A DNA stretch of 64,000 nt from positions 62,001 through 126,000 of the forward strand of contig JABLXE010000001.1 in NCBI GenBank assembly GCA_013178225.1, given 5' to 3'. The notes under the pieces are model-generated. The model did no database searches, was not told where the DNA came from, and saw only the letters and a program-made list of their open reading frames with translations. The DNA is from Methanotrichaceae archaeon (GTDB taxonomy: Archaea > Halobacteriota > Methanosarcinia > Methanotrichales > Methanotrichaceae). A program made the translations under genes and the position numbers. Shown in pieces: positions 32,983-42,446 of the stretch. Positions within the stretch are counted from its first letter, which is position 1; each line of letters opens with the position of its first letter.

Positions 32983-34476
32983 ATGGCAGGAAAGAGAATT
33001 GTGCTGACCAGCGATCCTACTATGATGAGCAGCTATCACGGGGGCGTGCTTTTGGGCTTTGCTGCCACCCTGCCGGAGGCGGTCATGCCTAACTGGATCT
33101 TCGAGCGGCTGTTCTGCCCACCTCTTCCGGCAGCATCCGATGGATCGGCCATGTTTGCGCCCTGTGGGATGAGGAAAGTAGAGGCTGCACTGCTGGAGTC
33201 GGGGTTTGGAAGGGACGAGTTGATGGTCGCCCACCCTGCCCATCTCGACCGGGCCATCGGCTCCGACACCGAGATTGTTGGGATCACCCACGACGATCCG
33301 CTGGGAAAGATCGCCGTTCGAGAGATCGAGGAGATGATCAACCGAGGTGCACCTCACAATCGATCCAAATTCCTCTCCCTGATAAACCACCCTCTGATAA
33401 AGGAACACCATCCTAGGCTGGTGGTGGGCGGAAACGGTGCCTGGGAGCTTCTGGGAGAAGACCTGCCGATCGATCACATTTACCTGGGAGAAGGAGAAAG
33501 CGATTTTCCCGATATCTGCCGGCACATCATGGCCGACCGGGAGGTTCCGCGGGTGATCCGGGGAAGAGCCGTTCCCGGAGAGGAAATTCCCGTCAACCGA
33601 GGTGCGGCCATCGCCGGCATCGTGGAGGTTGGACGGGGCTGCTGGAGAGGATGTGCCTTCTGCTCTCCGACCATGCGCACCCTCAGACACCGTCCTTTAG
33701 ACCGGATCCTGGAGGATGCCAGAGTTAACCTGGAAAGCGGCCAGAGGGATATCCTGCTGCACTCCGAGGACGTCTTCACCTACGGGTCCTCGGGCATGAA
33801 GCCCAACCGGGATAAGATCCTGAGGCTTTTTTCCAGCATAAAAGAGCTGGGGCCCCGGACCGTAGACGTCTCGCACATGACGCTTGGGACGGTCCACAAG
33901 AATCAGGACCTCCTCCGGCAGGTCTCGGAGATTGTGGGCATCGGATCGGACCAGAAGTACATGTCCGCCTGGATAGGGATTGAGACAGGCAGTTGTCGCA
34001 TCCTGGAGATGCACATGCCCCGCAAGGCCCTGCCCGGAAACACCGAGAACTGGCCCGAGATTGTCCGCGATTGCTACCGCCTGTTTGCCGAAGAGTCCTG
34101 GCTGCCGGTGGCCAGCCTGGTGCTGGGGCTCCCAGGCGAGACGGCCCAGGACGTGAGGGCCACCATCGATCTGGTAGATTCCCTGAGAAGCTATACCGGA
34201 CTGATCCTTCCGCTGTTCTTCTCCCCCATGGTCGAGACCCGTCTGGGGGGAATCGAAGGGTTCGGGCGATCCCGTGCTCTTCCCGAGCACTGGGAGCTGG
34301 TGGGCATGTGCCTCGAATACAACCTGAAGCACCTGAAGACGCTGCACAGCTATTACAGCGAGAGGATGACCGCAGGACCGGCGGTTCACGCGGCTCTGAC
34401 GGCCATTAACCTGGTCGCAGACCTGGCCCTGAACAAGTATCTCCAGAGAATGAAAAGAGGCGAGCCGCCGAACTAG
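32983..34476 (+). CDS. B12-binding-type radical SAM protein
   Basis: About 497 residues. The N-terminal part resembles a cobalamin-binding Rossmann domain (THDDPLGKIAVREIEEM, then VVGGNGAWELL and YLGEGESDFPDI). The radical SAM core has GRGCWRGCAFCSP, a C-x3-C-x2-C cluster near residue 218, and GIETGSCRILEMHMPRKA later. Family members often methylate or thiomethylate unactivated carbons; the substrate here is unknown. The start at 32983 has GGGGA upstream. It is divergent from the homocysteine genes. Confidence 0.8.
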   Translation: MAGKRIVLTSDPTMMSSYHGGVLLGFAATLPEAVMPNWIFERLFCPPLPAASDGSAMFAPCGMRKVEAALLESGFGRDELMVAHPAHLDRAIGSDTEIVGITHDDPLGKIAVREIEEMINRGAPHNRSKFLSLINHPLIKEHHPRLVVGGNGAWELLGEDLPIDHIYLGEGESDFPDICRHIMADREVPRVIRGRAVPGEEIPVNRGAAIAGIVEVGRGCWRGCAFCSPTMRTLRHRPLDRILEDARVNLESGQRDILLHSEDVFTYGSSGMKPNRDKILRLFSSIKELGPRTVDVSHMTLGTVHKNQDLLRQVSEIVGIGSDQKYMSAWIGIETGSCRILEMHMPRKALPGNTENWPEIVRDCYRLFAEESWLPVASLVLGLPGETAQDVRATIDLVDSLRSYTGLILPLFFSPMVETRLGGIEGFGRSRALPEHWELVGMCLEYNLKHLKTLHSYYSERMTAGPAVHAALTAINLVADLALNKYLQRMKRGEPPN

Positions 34477-34775
34477 TAATTTTCCAATACGGACTTGACA
34501 GCGCTCTTGTGGTCGTTTTTCAGAGAATAGACGTTATGGTCTCCCGAGACGTCTATGCTCAAAATGCCGAGACGGGTGTTCATGAGCCCGACCATGGCCG
34601 ATACTCCTCTGTAGCTTACGTCGAAGCCTTCTTTATCCAGGTATGTAAAAACGTCCTCAGTGGTGTAAGATCCGTCATTTAAAAACAGCTTCAAAACAGC
34701 TTTTCTAATCCCAATGCCGTCTCGCTTTAGATAGTTTCTGAGCCTTTCCTGGATTCGTTCTTCAGCGCTCTCCAT
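34473..34775 (-). CDS. DUF2551-type winged-helix protein
   Basis: A 100-residue protein whose middle (AVLKLFLNDGSYTTEDVFTYLDKEGFDVSYRGVSAMVGLM) reads as a winged helix with a C-terminal beta wing (GILSIDVSGDHNVYSL). It matches what I recall of the archaeal DUF2551 family. It overlaps the end of the radical SAM gene on the opposite strand by 4 bp. A DNA-binding role is likely but the target is not known. Confidence 0.68.
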   Translation of the reverse strand: MESAEERIQERLRNYLKRDGIGIRKAVLKLFLNDGSYTTEDVFTYLDKEGFDVSYRGVSAMVGLMNTRLGILSIDVSGDHNVYSLKNDHKSAVKSVLENY

Positions 34776-34813
34776 CCGGCAAAATCACCGCCCCATAGAA
34801 ATGAATTTAAGGA

Positions 34814-35851
34814 TTATAAAGGTATTCTCTCCACCACCATCCCCCCCACCAGGGGATAGCGTTCGATGAGATGGATGTCCAGGCCGATATCCTTCAGATC
34901 GGCGGATATATCTTCCAGTATGATGGCCGCGATCTCAATTCCGTCCTGATTCTGAGCATACATGTCCTCCGGGACTCCCAGCTCCTGCAGGACCCGCAGG
35001 GCTTTGGCCTGATCTCCGGATATGATGCCGTACACGATCGTTCCGTCTTCTGTCGGCCGGTCAAAGGGCCTCGCCACCCTCTCCGCCCGGCGGCGGAGCC
35101 TCTCTCTGAGCTGAACTGCGTCTTTGAAGACGGAAGGGCAGTAGTGCACCTTCAGCCCCTCATCCCTGAAATGAAGTCTCACGATCTCCTCTGAGGCTTG
35201 CACTCCGCAGCCCAGCTCCGGAGCTGTGAATCCCCGGGACCTCAGGGCCTCTGCATTGCTGTCTGAGAACTCCAGCTGGTTTAGGTTGAGAAAAGCCCCG
35301 GCCTCCTTCACCGCTTTCACGATCTCGGGAGCTGGAGCGATGGCCGGGATCTCCACCCCGGCCTCCAGCCCCAGGCTCTGGGCCTCCCGGAGCGAACGCC
35401 TCAGTTCCTCAGGCGAGGACCACATGGATTCCGGAGGGTGAAATCTGATCTCATCTAACCCGGCTTCCTTCAGCCTCTGCAAAACGGCGAAGGAAGGCAG
35501 GGTTCCGGTGTAGAGGTGAATATGATGCTCAGCTCCGAACTCTCTCTTAATGCCTGATATGAATTCCAGGACCCGATCCAGCCTGAGCAGGGGCTCTCCT
35601 CCGGTAATCCCGGTTCCCTCAGCCCCGATGAGGTGGGCTTCCTCAATGATGTCCTCCAGGCTTTGCACCGGACGTTCGTCGGCAAAGACCACATCCTTTC
35701 CACTCCTCTCCTCCGAGAGGGGGCAGTAGAAGCAGGCCCGGTCGCAAAGGCCGGTCACAAACAGAACCAGGCTTGCGCCCTTCTGACAGATGCGGCAGCC
35801 CCTGGGCAGGTAATTGAAAAATGATCCGACTTCGTCAGTTTGCCATCCCAT
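34814..35851 (-). CDS. Radical SAM protein, PflA-related (COG2108 type)
   Basis: A 345-residue enzyme with the [4Fe-4S]-SAM motif C36-x3-C40-x2-C43 (TGLCDRACFYC), a preceding Cys pair CRIC at 19-22, and the SAM-binding GITGGEPLLR. The C-terminal 90 residues form an added domain ending LVGGMVVERIPL. It resembles uncharacterised archaeal relatives of pyruvate formate-lyase activating enzyme. Both flanks are unrelated, so context does not define the substrate. Confidence 0.8.
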   Translation of the reverse strand: MGWQTDEVGSFFNYLPRGCRICQKGASLVLFVTGLCDRACFYCPLSEERSGKDVVFADERPVQSLEDIIEEAHLIGAEGTGITGGEPLLRLDRVLEFISGIKREFGAEHHIHLYTGTLPSFAVLQRLKEAGLDEIRFHPPESMWSSPEELRRSLREAQSLGLEAGVEIPAIAPAPEIVKAVKEAGAFLNLNQLEFSDSNAEALRSRGFTAPELGCGVQASEEIVRLHFRDEGLKVHYCPSVFKDAVQLRERLRRRAERVARPFDRPTEDGTIVYGIISGDQAKALRVLQELGVPEDMYAQNQDGIEIAAIILEDISADLKDIGLDIHLIERYPLVGGMVVERIPL

Positions 35852-36051
35852 TCTTCATCTCGTATTTTTGTATTCGTATTTAATTTTGCCTTTTCTTTTT
35901 CCATTTCTTTTTCTCCCCCCTCCCGCCGCAGATCTGCTCCTGAAGGCCACATTTGACCACCACCCTGGCAGAAACAGTTATCAGGCCGGAGTGGATTTAT
36001 TCTATCTACAAATTGAATAAATAGTAAAAATATATTAAGGATGGTTTATTC

Positions 36052-37839
36052 GTGAGAGAGTATCTCCTCGGAAATGTCGCCATTGCCAAGGGCTTATTGG
36101 AGGCCGGCATGGGCCTGGCCGCGGGCTACCCCGGTACCCCCTCCTCAGAGATCGTGGAATCTCTGGTCGATCTGAAAGGGGATCTGCCCTTGCATGTAGA
36201 ATGGTCGGTAAACGAAAAGGTCGCTCTGGAAGTGGCCATTGGAGCGTCCTGGACGGGAACGCGCTCTGCAGCAACCATGAAGCACGTTGGCCTGAACGTG
36301 GCTGCCGATCCCTTCATGACCCTGGCCTATCTGGGGGTCGGCGCGGGGCTGGTGATAATATCGGCTGATGATCCCTACTGTCACTCTTCCCAGAACGAAC
36401 AGGACAGCCGCCGCTATGCCCAATTTGCATCTGTCCCCTGCCTGGACCCCGCCGATCCCCAAGAGGCCAAGGACATGGCCCGCTACGGCTTCGATCTGTC
36501 GGAGCGCTTCTCGGTTCCCGTGATTTTGCGGCCCACCACCCGGGTCTCTCATTCTCGGGCCGATGTAGAGGTAGGAGCTACCAGGAGAGCGGAAAAAGAC
36601 CCCAAGTTCATCAAGAATCCCGGCAGGCGGGTGTCTTTGCCGGTGCACGTCCGACCCTTGCACACTGAACTCTTGCGAAAGCATAAGGAGATCGAAGCAG
36701 CCCTGGAGAGCGTTCCCTGGAACCACCTGGAGCTTGCAGGCGAGCACGGCATAATCGCCTCGGGAATAGCGGGTCTATATGCCGAGGAGGCCATCAGGGA
36801 TCTGGACCTCGACATGTCCCTCCTGCGAATCGGAACCACTCCCGCACCATCCGCCCTCATCGCCAGGATGCTGGAGCACGTCTCCTCGGTCCTGGTGGTG
36901 GAAGAATTGGAGCCGGTCCTGGAGGAGCAGGTGCAGAGGGTGGCCCTCTCAATCAAGCCGGAGGTGGAGATCCTGGGCAAGGAAAGCCACATCCCCAGAG
37001 AAGGAGAGCTGGATTTCCTGGCCGCCAGAAATGCGGTAGCCCGAAGAGAGGAGCTTGACCTGAGGCCAGCCAAGGCTATTGCCGGGGCCAAGATGATCCT
37101 GCCTCCAAGGCCTCCCAGCCTATGTCCCGGCTGCAGCCACAGGGCGGCCTACTACGCCATGAGAAAAGCCTTCGGAAAGAACGCAGTCTACCCAAGCGAC
37201 ATCGGATGCTACACCATGGCGGTGGGAATGGATACCGTGGACACCTGCCTGTGCATGGGTGCGAGCATTACCGCTGCCACAGGCATCCGGCTGGGCGGCG
37301 AGACCGCGCCCATCTGCTGCAGCCTGGGCGACTCCACATTCCTGCACAGCGGCCTTACCGGCCTGCTCAACGCGGCCTACAATAAAGCCCGAATCACTGT
37401 AACCATCCTGGACAACTCCACCACGGCCATGACCGGGCACCAACCTCACCCCGGCACGGGATTTACCGCCACCGGAGAAGCCTCTGTTGAGATCTCCCTA
37501 GAAGACGTATGCCGGGCGCTGGGAGCAGGAATGGTGGAGACGGTGGACCCCTACCAGCTGGAGGACACAATTGCCGGCTTTAAGAGAGCACGAGATTTCG
37601 AAGGGCTGTCGGTGGTAATAGCCCGCCAGGCCTGCGTGATCCGGGCCCGCCGCTCGGGAGCGGCTCGCAAAATGTACGCCGTAAACCAGGACTGCGCGGG
37701 ATGCAAGCTGTGCGTGGATTTCGGCTGCCCGGCCGTGGAGTTCGACGGCCAAAAGGCCAGAATCAATTCGCTGTGTACCGGATGCGGGGTGTGCGCCCAG
37801 ATCTGTCCTGCCTCGGCCATACAGGAGGTGAGAAAATGA
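36052..37839 (+). CDS. iorA: Indolepyruvate:ferredoxin oxidoreductase alpha subunit
   Basis: A 595-residue thiamine-diphosphate enzyme that oxidatively decarboxylates aryl pyruvates to aryl acetyl-CoA, or runs in reverse for aromatic amino acid synthesis from aryl acids. The start GNVAIAKGLLEAGMGLAAGYPGTPSSEI is diagnostic. The TPP motif lies in IGCYTMAVGM to GDSTFLHSG. The C-terminus has two [4Fe-4S] motifs, CAGCKLCVDFGCP and CTGCGVCAQICP. Start is GTG at 36052, with AAGGATGG upstream. It overlaps iorB by ATGA. Confidence 0.93.
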   Translation: MREYLLGNVAIAKGLLEAGMGLAAGYPGTPSSEIVESLVDLKGDLPLHVEWSVNEKVALEVAIGASWTGTRSAATMKHVGLNVAADPFMTLAYLGVGAGLVIISADDPYCHSSQNEQDSRRYAQFASVPCLDPADPQEAKDMARYGFDLSERFSVPVILRPTTRVSHSRADVEVGATRRAEKDPKFIKNPGRRVSLPVHVRPLHTELLRKHKEIEAALESVPWNHLELAGEHGIIASGIAGLYAEEAIRDLDLDMSLLRIGTTPAPSALIARMLEHVSSVLVVEELEPVLEEQVQRVALSIKPEVEILGKESHIPREGELDFLAARNAVARREELDLRPAKAIAGAKMILPPRPPSLCPGCSHRAAYYAMRKAFGKNAVYPSDIGCYTMAVGMDTVDTCLCMGASITAATGIRLGGETAPICCSLGDSTFLHSGLTGLLNAAYNKARITVTILDNSTTAMTGHQPHPGTGFTATGEASVEISLEDVCRALGAGMVETVDPYQLEDTIAGFKRARDFEGLSVVIARQACVIRARRSGAARKMYAVNQDCAGCKLCVDFGCPAVEFDGQKARINSLCTGCGVCAQICPASAIQEVRK

Positions 37840-38423
37840 AGACCTCGGAATGCGACATAGTAATAGTCGGAGTCGGCGGACAGGGCGTGATTCTGATTTC
37901 AGACGTCATCGGCCGGGCGGCAGTGAAGGCCGGAAAGCCGGTGCGAGGCGCAGAGACCCACGGCATGGCCCAGCGTGGCGGAAGCGTGATCAATCATACT
38001 CGCATCGGCTGCAGGTACAGCCCCATGGTCGCCTCCGGTGGCGCAGATGTTCTGCTGGCGCTCGAGCCCGCAGAGGCGCTTCGCTTCGGACATTTTCTCT
38101 CCCGGGAGGGCACTGCTCTGATCAACACCGTCCCCGTCCTACCGGTGACCGTTACCACTGGAACGGCCAGCTACCCATCCCTTCAGGAAATTATGGATCT
38201 CCTGCGCGAGGAGTGTGGCGATGTGAGAGCAATAGAGGCCACTGCGCTAGCCAGGCAAGCCGGAACTGCACAGGCCATGAACGTGGTTATGCTGGGGGCT
38301 TTATCCCGGTTCATTCCTCTTCCCGAGGAGCTGCTGCTGGAGGCTTTGAGCGAGGTCGTCCCTCCCAAATACCTGGAAGCGAACCGCCGTGCCTTCATGC
38401 TCGGAAAGGCTGAAGTAGAATAG
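37836..38423 (+). CDS. iorB: Indolepyruvate:ferredoxin oxidoreductase beta subunit
   Basis: A 195-residue gamma-domain subunit. It shows GVGGQGVILISDVIGRAA and GAETHGMAQRGGSV, both typical of 2-oxoacid:ferredoxin oxidoreductases. The ATG at 37836 overlaps the stop of iorA. It should form the heterotetramer with IorA and exchange electrons with ferredoxin. Confidence 0.94.
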   Translation: MKTSECDIVIVGVGGQGVILISDVIGRAAVKAGKPVRGAETHGMAQRGGSVINHTRIGCRYSPMVASGGADVLLALEPAEALRFGHFLSREGTALINTVPVLPVTVTTGTASYPSLQEIMDLLREECGDVRAIEATALARQAGTAQAMNVVMLGALSRFIPLPEELLLEALSEVVPPKYLEANRRAFMLGKAEVE

Positions 38424-38442
38424 GCGCTCTAAGTAAAAAAGC

Positions 38443-38982
38443 ATGGAAGAAAAAAAGGCTGAAGGGAAGAGCGAAACGGCAGAGAAGAAGATGCCGGCCA
38501 TGACCCGTTCCATGATGGAGGAAGCCTGTCCCAGTTGTGGTGCGGATCAGCCGCCCATGCCTGCGGTTCTGCCAGATCCCGATTGGTCTACGGAGAAGCT
38601 GATTGAGGCCCTCAAAGACCCGCACATGCTGGTCCGGTCCAATGCCATCGTGCTTCTCTCCAAGCGCGAACCCTCTTCCGTGCTTGGAGCCCTCATCCAG
38701 GCTATGAAGGACGAAGACAATGTGGTCCGCAGCAACGCCATGGTTGCTATCGCCTCTTTTGGCCCTCAGGCATCCGATCGCGTAATCGAAGCGCTGAGCG
38801 ATCCCGATCCTGAGATACGGGCGGGGGCCGCATGGGTCATGGGCGAGCTGAAAGATCCAAGGGCTGTAGAGCTGCTGGAGAAATTGGCCCAGGACGAGGA
38901 TCCGCTGGCCAGAATTCAGGCCAAGGCCTCTTTGATGGCCATGGGCAAGGGCCCCAAGAAGAAGGAAGACGCAATAGATTGA
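38443..38982 (+). CDS. HEAT-repeat protein
   Basis: A 179-residue protein. After a charged Lys/Glu-rich start and a CPSC pair at about residues 29-32, it has about four HEAT units of the PBS-lyase type: LIEALKDPHMLVRSNAIVLLS, LIQAMKDEDNVVRSNAMVAIA, VIEALSDPDPEIRAGAAWVMG and LLEKLAQDEDPLARIQAKASL. It probably binds another protein. It lies 20 bp after iorB on the same strand. Confidence 0.8.
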   Translation: MEEKKAEGKSETAEKKMPAMTRSMMEEACPSCGADQPPMPAVLPDPDWSTEKLIEALKDPHMLVRSNAIVLLSKREPSSVLGALIQAMKDEDNVVRSNAMVAIASFGPQASDRVIEALSDPDPEIRAGAAWVMGELKDPRAVELLEKLAQDEDPLARIQAKASLMAMGKGPKKKEDAID

Positions 38983-39131
38983 GCGGCATCTGCTGGCGTC
39001 CCGGTGCAACCCAACTGCCATCGGCTGTCGGTCGTGACGTCCCCGTTTTTGATCTTTTTTTCTTTATTTGTCTGCACCTTTTCCGCCGTAGCTTTAACTG
39101 GATTTCAAATCAGGCAAAATTTTTTGATGCC

Positions 39132-39383
39132 TTAGAGCGCGAATGCGTACGGGATGAGGTCTATCGCAGTCAGGATAATTATCGCCGCTATCCAGTATAA
39201 TGGTTTATTATAATAATATGTCCTTCTGCTTCGGGCATAGATGTACGCCAAATAGGGAACGAGCGGTATGAAAGACACCAAAGCGTGAGGTTCGACCTTT
39301 AATACGTATGTAAATATATAGCCCTGCAGGATTAGGCAGATCACGGTCACCAGGCCCACTTTGGCTTGGTTATTAAGTTTCAT
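39132..39383 (-). CDS. Small membrane protein
   Basis: An 83-residue protein with three likely membrane segments (VGLVTVICLILQGYIFTYV, ALVSFIPLVPYLAYIYA, PLYWIAAIIILTAIDLIPYAF). Basic residues between the last two (RSRRTYYYNK) suggest topology. No family was recognised. It stands alone between two plus-strand genes. Confidence 0.55.
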   Translation of the reverse strand: MKLNNQAKVGLVTVICLILQGYIFTYVLKVEPHALVSFIPLVPYLAYIYARSRRTYYYNKPLYWIAAIIILTAIDLIPYAFAL

Positions 39384-39648
39384 GCCTCAAGCTCTGGCCA
39401 TTTTGGTATTAAGCCTTTTATCTTCAGTGATGACTGCTCCAGTTGTGGCGACACACAATTGCCATGCCGCTACTTCTTGAATTGGGCGGTTGATCGGCTT
39501 TTCAATTCGGCAATTATAGCATGCGCTTGTGCATAAGGCCATAACTTTACATTCGCTTTTTAAAATTATGAAATATACAAAAACTATATATCCGATATAT
39601 AGTAAAATTATACTAGAGGATCGCAGGAAGTTGCGGAGCGATGGGTAG
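39384..39648. promoter_or_regulatory. Upstream region of the caspase-fold gene
   Basis: ACTATATATCCGATATATAG (39582-39601 region) supplies TATA-like sequence about 55-65 bases ahead of the ATG at 39649. The rest shows no confident gene; a minus-strand frame with a CYNC pair is judged spurious. Confidence 0.4.
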
Positions 39649-41505
39649 ATGGGAGTCTCTTCTTGGGTTTCAGTCATTTTGCTGGCTTTGCTTATGTTCC
39701 CGCCTGCAGGAGCCCAAGATCTGCAAAATGATACCGGCCAGGTGCCGTCTGATAATACACCTTTGCAGGATTTTGATTTCTTGACCGATTTGGATATCGG
39801 CCACGCGGGCGAAGTTTTTCTGCAAGGAGAGGGAGTGAAAAGCGAATGGGGATCAGAAGACCTCTTGGATACCTCCATCTATAATATGTTTAGCACCTCC
39901 CTGATATACCCGGAAAGTGGTCCGATTCAGGAAGCTTGGACCTCAAATTATAACCAAAATACCTCAATTAGTGGCCAAAATATCAGTCGCGACCTCCTCA
40001 AACTGCCAGCCGACGGCAGGGATTCCTCCGATTCCATCTGGGCCAAGAGAGACCTAGAATCCATGAATTTAGAGATGAGAAACAATCTGGCAATTCTCAT
40101 GGATTACGGCTCTCGTGACGCCAGCCGCCCCGAAAACAGAAGTCCAGAAGACGACGCCAGCTTGAGCGAATATGTTCTCGATCTCTATTCCCCGTTTGCG
40201 ATCGGACTTTCCATTGAAGAGATAGGATATATGCCAAAGGAGGATGAAGCGCAGGGCTTGGTCGAAAACTCGGATATCATGCTCAGCCTGGATTATCTTC
40301 AATCAGGGACAGGGAATGTTTCCATCGACTATGATATCTCTTACTCTCCTTCGAACTGGGAAGAATACGACCTGGGATCTTGGTCCAGGACGAGCCAGGT
40401 TTTTCCTTCGCAGACCAATTTATATTTAAACCAACTTGCTCAGGTGAAGGAAGACGTTCCTGCTCCCGGCGAGGAAAAGACCCTGCAAGATGCAGCCCTT
40501 CAGCAGATAATTGATGACCCTCGCGGCTTCTTCGGTATCGCTGACCATGAGAGTGCGGCCCCGCAGTCGATAAAAGAAATTTTATCGCAGATGCAGCCTA
40601 ATCTATCAACGTCAGGGCTACCATCAGGCATGACTCGCGATCAGTATCCAAATCTGCCGTTGGAGAGCCTTCAGGGTTCCGGAGTCGTGGATGATCTGAA
40701 CTTGGACGACCTCTCGATACATCTGCAAACTCAAACTCTCTGGCCGTCTCAATCATTGAACCAAGGATATGGCGCCAGCAAAGTCTGGTCCATCGATGGA
40801 GAAAGGACACACGGCCCTACCAACTACGCCGTGGTAATCGGAATCAACGGCTACAACAAGCCCTTCGATCAATTCCTCAACCTCAACGCTCCAGCAAACG
40901 ATGCTAAGGAGCTGGCGGAATTGCTGGGGGAATGCAACTATCAGGTCATCAAGCTGACCGATGACAATCCAAAAGAATCATTGCCGACCAAGGAAAAAAT
41001 ATTGGACGAGGCCCTGGCCACGGTGAAGGCCGCCCCCAATAAAGGAAACGTGATCGTGTACTTTTCCGGTCACGGCGAGATTGGGCCGGACGGTAGATAT
41101 TATTTGATACCGCTGGATGCCGATGGCACGTCCTCTTCATACATAAGCGAGGAAGAGCTGCGCCAGTATGTAGAGGGGATCCCCCGGCTATCGCTGATCG
41201 TTGATGCCTGTTACAGCGGCGCTCTCTGCGACAAGTTCCGCGATATGCTAAATGGTGGAGAACTCATTATGGCCTCCTCAACCCAGAGCGAGCCCAGCAA
41301 CGAGCTGTGGTTAGGCAATAAAAGCGTCTTCACCTACTTTTTAATCCGGGCCATTGAGGAGGAACGCCGGGAAAGAGGAGAAATTCGGCTTGAACGGTGT
41401 TTTTCCAGGGCCCGCAACGATACACAAGAATGGGCCCGCGCCCGTCTGCTGAACCAGACACCGGTTATGATTCCCGAGAGCGGCGCTAACTATCGCCTGG
41501 CCTAA
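39649..41505 (+). CDS. Secreted caspase-fold (C14/metacaspase-like) protease
   Basis: A 618-residue protein with a signal peptide (WVSVILLALLMFPPAGAQ). Residues 25-385 are an unrecognised acidic, Ser/Asn-rich region. The C-terminal 230 residues are a caspase-like domain: YAVVIGINGY at 393, catalytic His475 in YFSGHGE and Cys521 in DACYSG. Both catalytic residues are present, so activity is likely. The position of the protease at the C-terminus, exported, argues for a role at the cell surface rather than in the cytosol. It converges on a two-helix membrane protein gene. Confidence 0.85.
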   Translation: MGVSSWVSVILLALLMFPPAGAQDLQNDTGQVPSDNTPLQDFDFLTDLDIGHAGEVFLQGEGVKSEWGSEDLLDTSIYNMFSTSLIYPESGPIQEAWTSNYNQNTSISGQNISRDLLKLPADGRDSSDSIWAKRDLESMNLEMRNNLAILMDYGSRDASRPENRSPEDDASLSEYVLDLYSPFAIGLSIEEIGYMPKEDEAQGLVENSDIMLSLDYLQSGTGNVSIDYDISYSPSNWEEYDLGSWSRTSQVFPSQTNLYLNQLAQVKEDVPAPGEEKTLQDAALQQIIDDPRGFFGIADHESAAPQSIKEILSQMQPNLSTSGLPSGMTRDQYPNLPLESLQGSGVVDDLNLDDLSIHLQTQTLWPSQSLNQGYGASKVWSIDGERTHGPTNYAVVIGINGYNKPFDQFLNLNAPANDAKELAELLGECNYQVIKLTDDNPKESLPTKEKILDEALATVKAAPNKGNVIVYFSGHGEIGPDGRYYLIPLDADGTSSSYISEEELRQYVEGIPRLSLIVDACYSGALCDKFRDMLNGGELIMASSTQSEPSNELWLGNKSVFTYFLIRAIEEERRERGEIRLERCFSRARNDTQEWARARLLNQTPVMIPESGANYRLA

Positions 41506-41852
41506 GGCATTCTTGCCTTCAGAACTTCGTTGTAGATGGTCTCCTCAAATAGATCGATCTGCACAAGCATAGCCTTCAATCTCTTAACCGATCTGTATTC
41601 TCTGATGCCCACCATTATCGAGACCAGAGAGAGGCAGGCGATGACAACCATTAGTACCAGGTTCAGATCCGATATTCCTCCCTTTTGATGTGTTGCCACC
41701 GTGATTAGATAGGCATCCAGGCCGACGCCTACTGGTGCCAGAATCAGACACACAATAGCGATGGCTGTAAACCACATCTTCTTCTTCTCAACCCGTTCTA
41801 TCAATCTATACGACTCTTCGGTCAAGTTCTGGACGTTCGGCATAATGATCAC
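41502..41852 (-). CDS. Two-helix membrane protein
   Basis: A 116-residue protein with a helical N-terminus (LTEESYRLIERVEKKK), two membrane segments (WFTAIAIVCLILAPVGVG and LVLMVVIACLSLVSIMVGI) and a charged C-terminal helix. No family was recognised. It directly follows the winged-helix gene with no gap and overlaps the protease gene end by 4 bp, so it may be part of a regulator-membrane pair. Confidence 0.65.
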   Translation of the reverse strand: MIIMPNVQNLTEESYRLIERVEKKKMWFTAIAIVCLILAPVGVGLDAYLITVATHQKGGISDLNLVLMVVIACLSLVSIMVGIREYRSVKRLKAMLVQIDLFEETIYNEVLKARMP

Positions 41853-42152
41853 TCAATAGGCCCAATCATTTGACTTGAAGAGCTCTGTGTTTATGGTTTT
41901 GAACCAGTTGTACCGCTCCACACCCAGGGCGGTAAGCTCATAGGCTATGACCACTCTCTCCCCCCAGCTCTCCTTCTTTTCTGAGATGTAACCTGCGTCC
42001 TTGAGCATCTCGATGTATCTCTCGGCAGACGTGGCCTTCAGATTTGCGCACTGAATTATGTGGGTCTTCAAGGCTCTGCCTCTGGATTGATTTACGGCTA
42101 TGCATTCCAGTATCTTCAAGACGATTTTGATCGCAGGTCTATAGCGGGCCAA
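41853..42152 (-). CDS. Winged-helix transcriptional regulator
   Basis: A 99-residue protein: KIVLKILECIAVNQSRGRALKTHIIQCANLKATSAERYIEMLKDAGYI forms the helix-turn-helix, followed by a wing with KESWGERVVIAYELTALG. This is the common archaeal single-domain winged helix (HTH_45 like). It abuts the two-helix membrane protein gene and probably regulates locally. Confidence 0.75.
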   Translation of the reverse strand: MARYRPAIKIVLKILECIAVNQSRGRALKTHIIQCANLKATSAERYIEMLKDAGYISEKKESWGERVVIAYELTALGVERYNWFKTINTELFKSNDWAY

Positions 42153-42342
42153 TTTAACCTTCTCTTTTCCAATTTATTTCTTAATAAGACTTCTGGATAA
42201 TTGGTACGTGACATTTAGAATGTTTATTGTCTCACAATCCTTTTTATCCTTGATATACAAAATAAGTTTTTAGGGTAGATCTGTTTGGACATGCTCGCCT
42301 CCTAGGATTTTCCTCCTTATAGGATCTATCCTCCCTCTCATT

Positions 42343-42381
42343 TTCTAAGGCGTGATTTGTGAATCACAGAATACCTTAGAA
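42343..42381. repeat. Compound palindrome downstream of polX
   Basis: TTCTAAGG (42343-42350) pairs with CCTTAGAA (42374-42381), and inside it GTGATT (42352-42357) pairs with AATCAC (42362-42367). The inner part contains TGTGAATCACA. It lies 66 bp past the polX stop and 190 bp upstream of the winged-helix gene, so it may be a terminator or an operator. The rest of 42153-42446 shows no gene. Confidence 0.5.
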
Positions 42382-42446
42382 GCTACTTGCGTATCAATTT
42401 TTCTCACACCAGATTCGTTGATATTATAGAATGTCAGAATCTCAAG

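Noticed and set aside
39387-39878. 163-codon minus-strand frame with a CYNC pair ending near KRLNTKMARA
   Set aside because: It overlaps the start and signal peptide of the caspase-fold gene, has biased composition and no SD. A transposase remnant was considered but no catalytic motif is visible.
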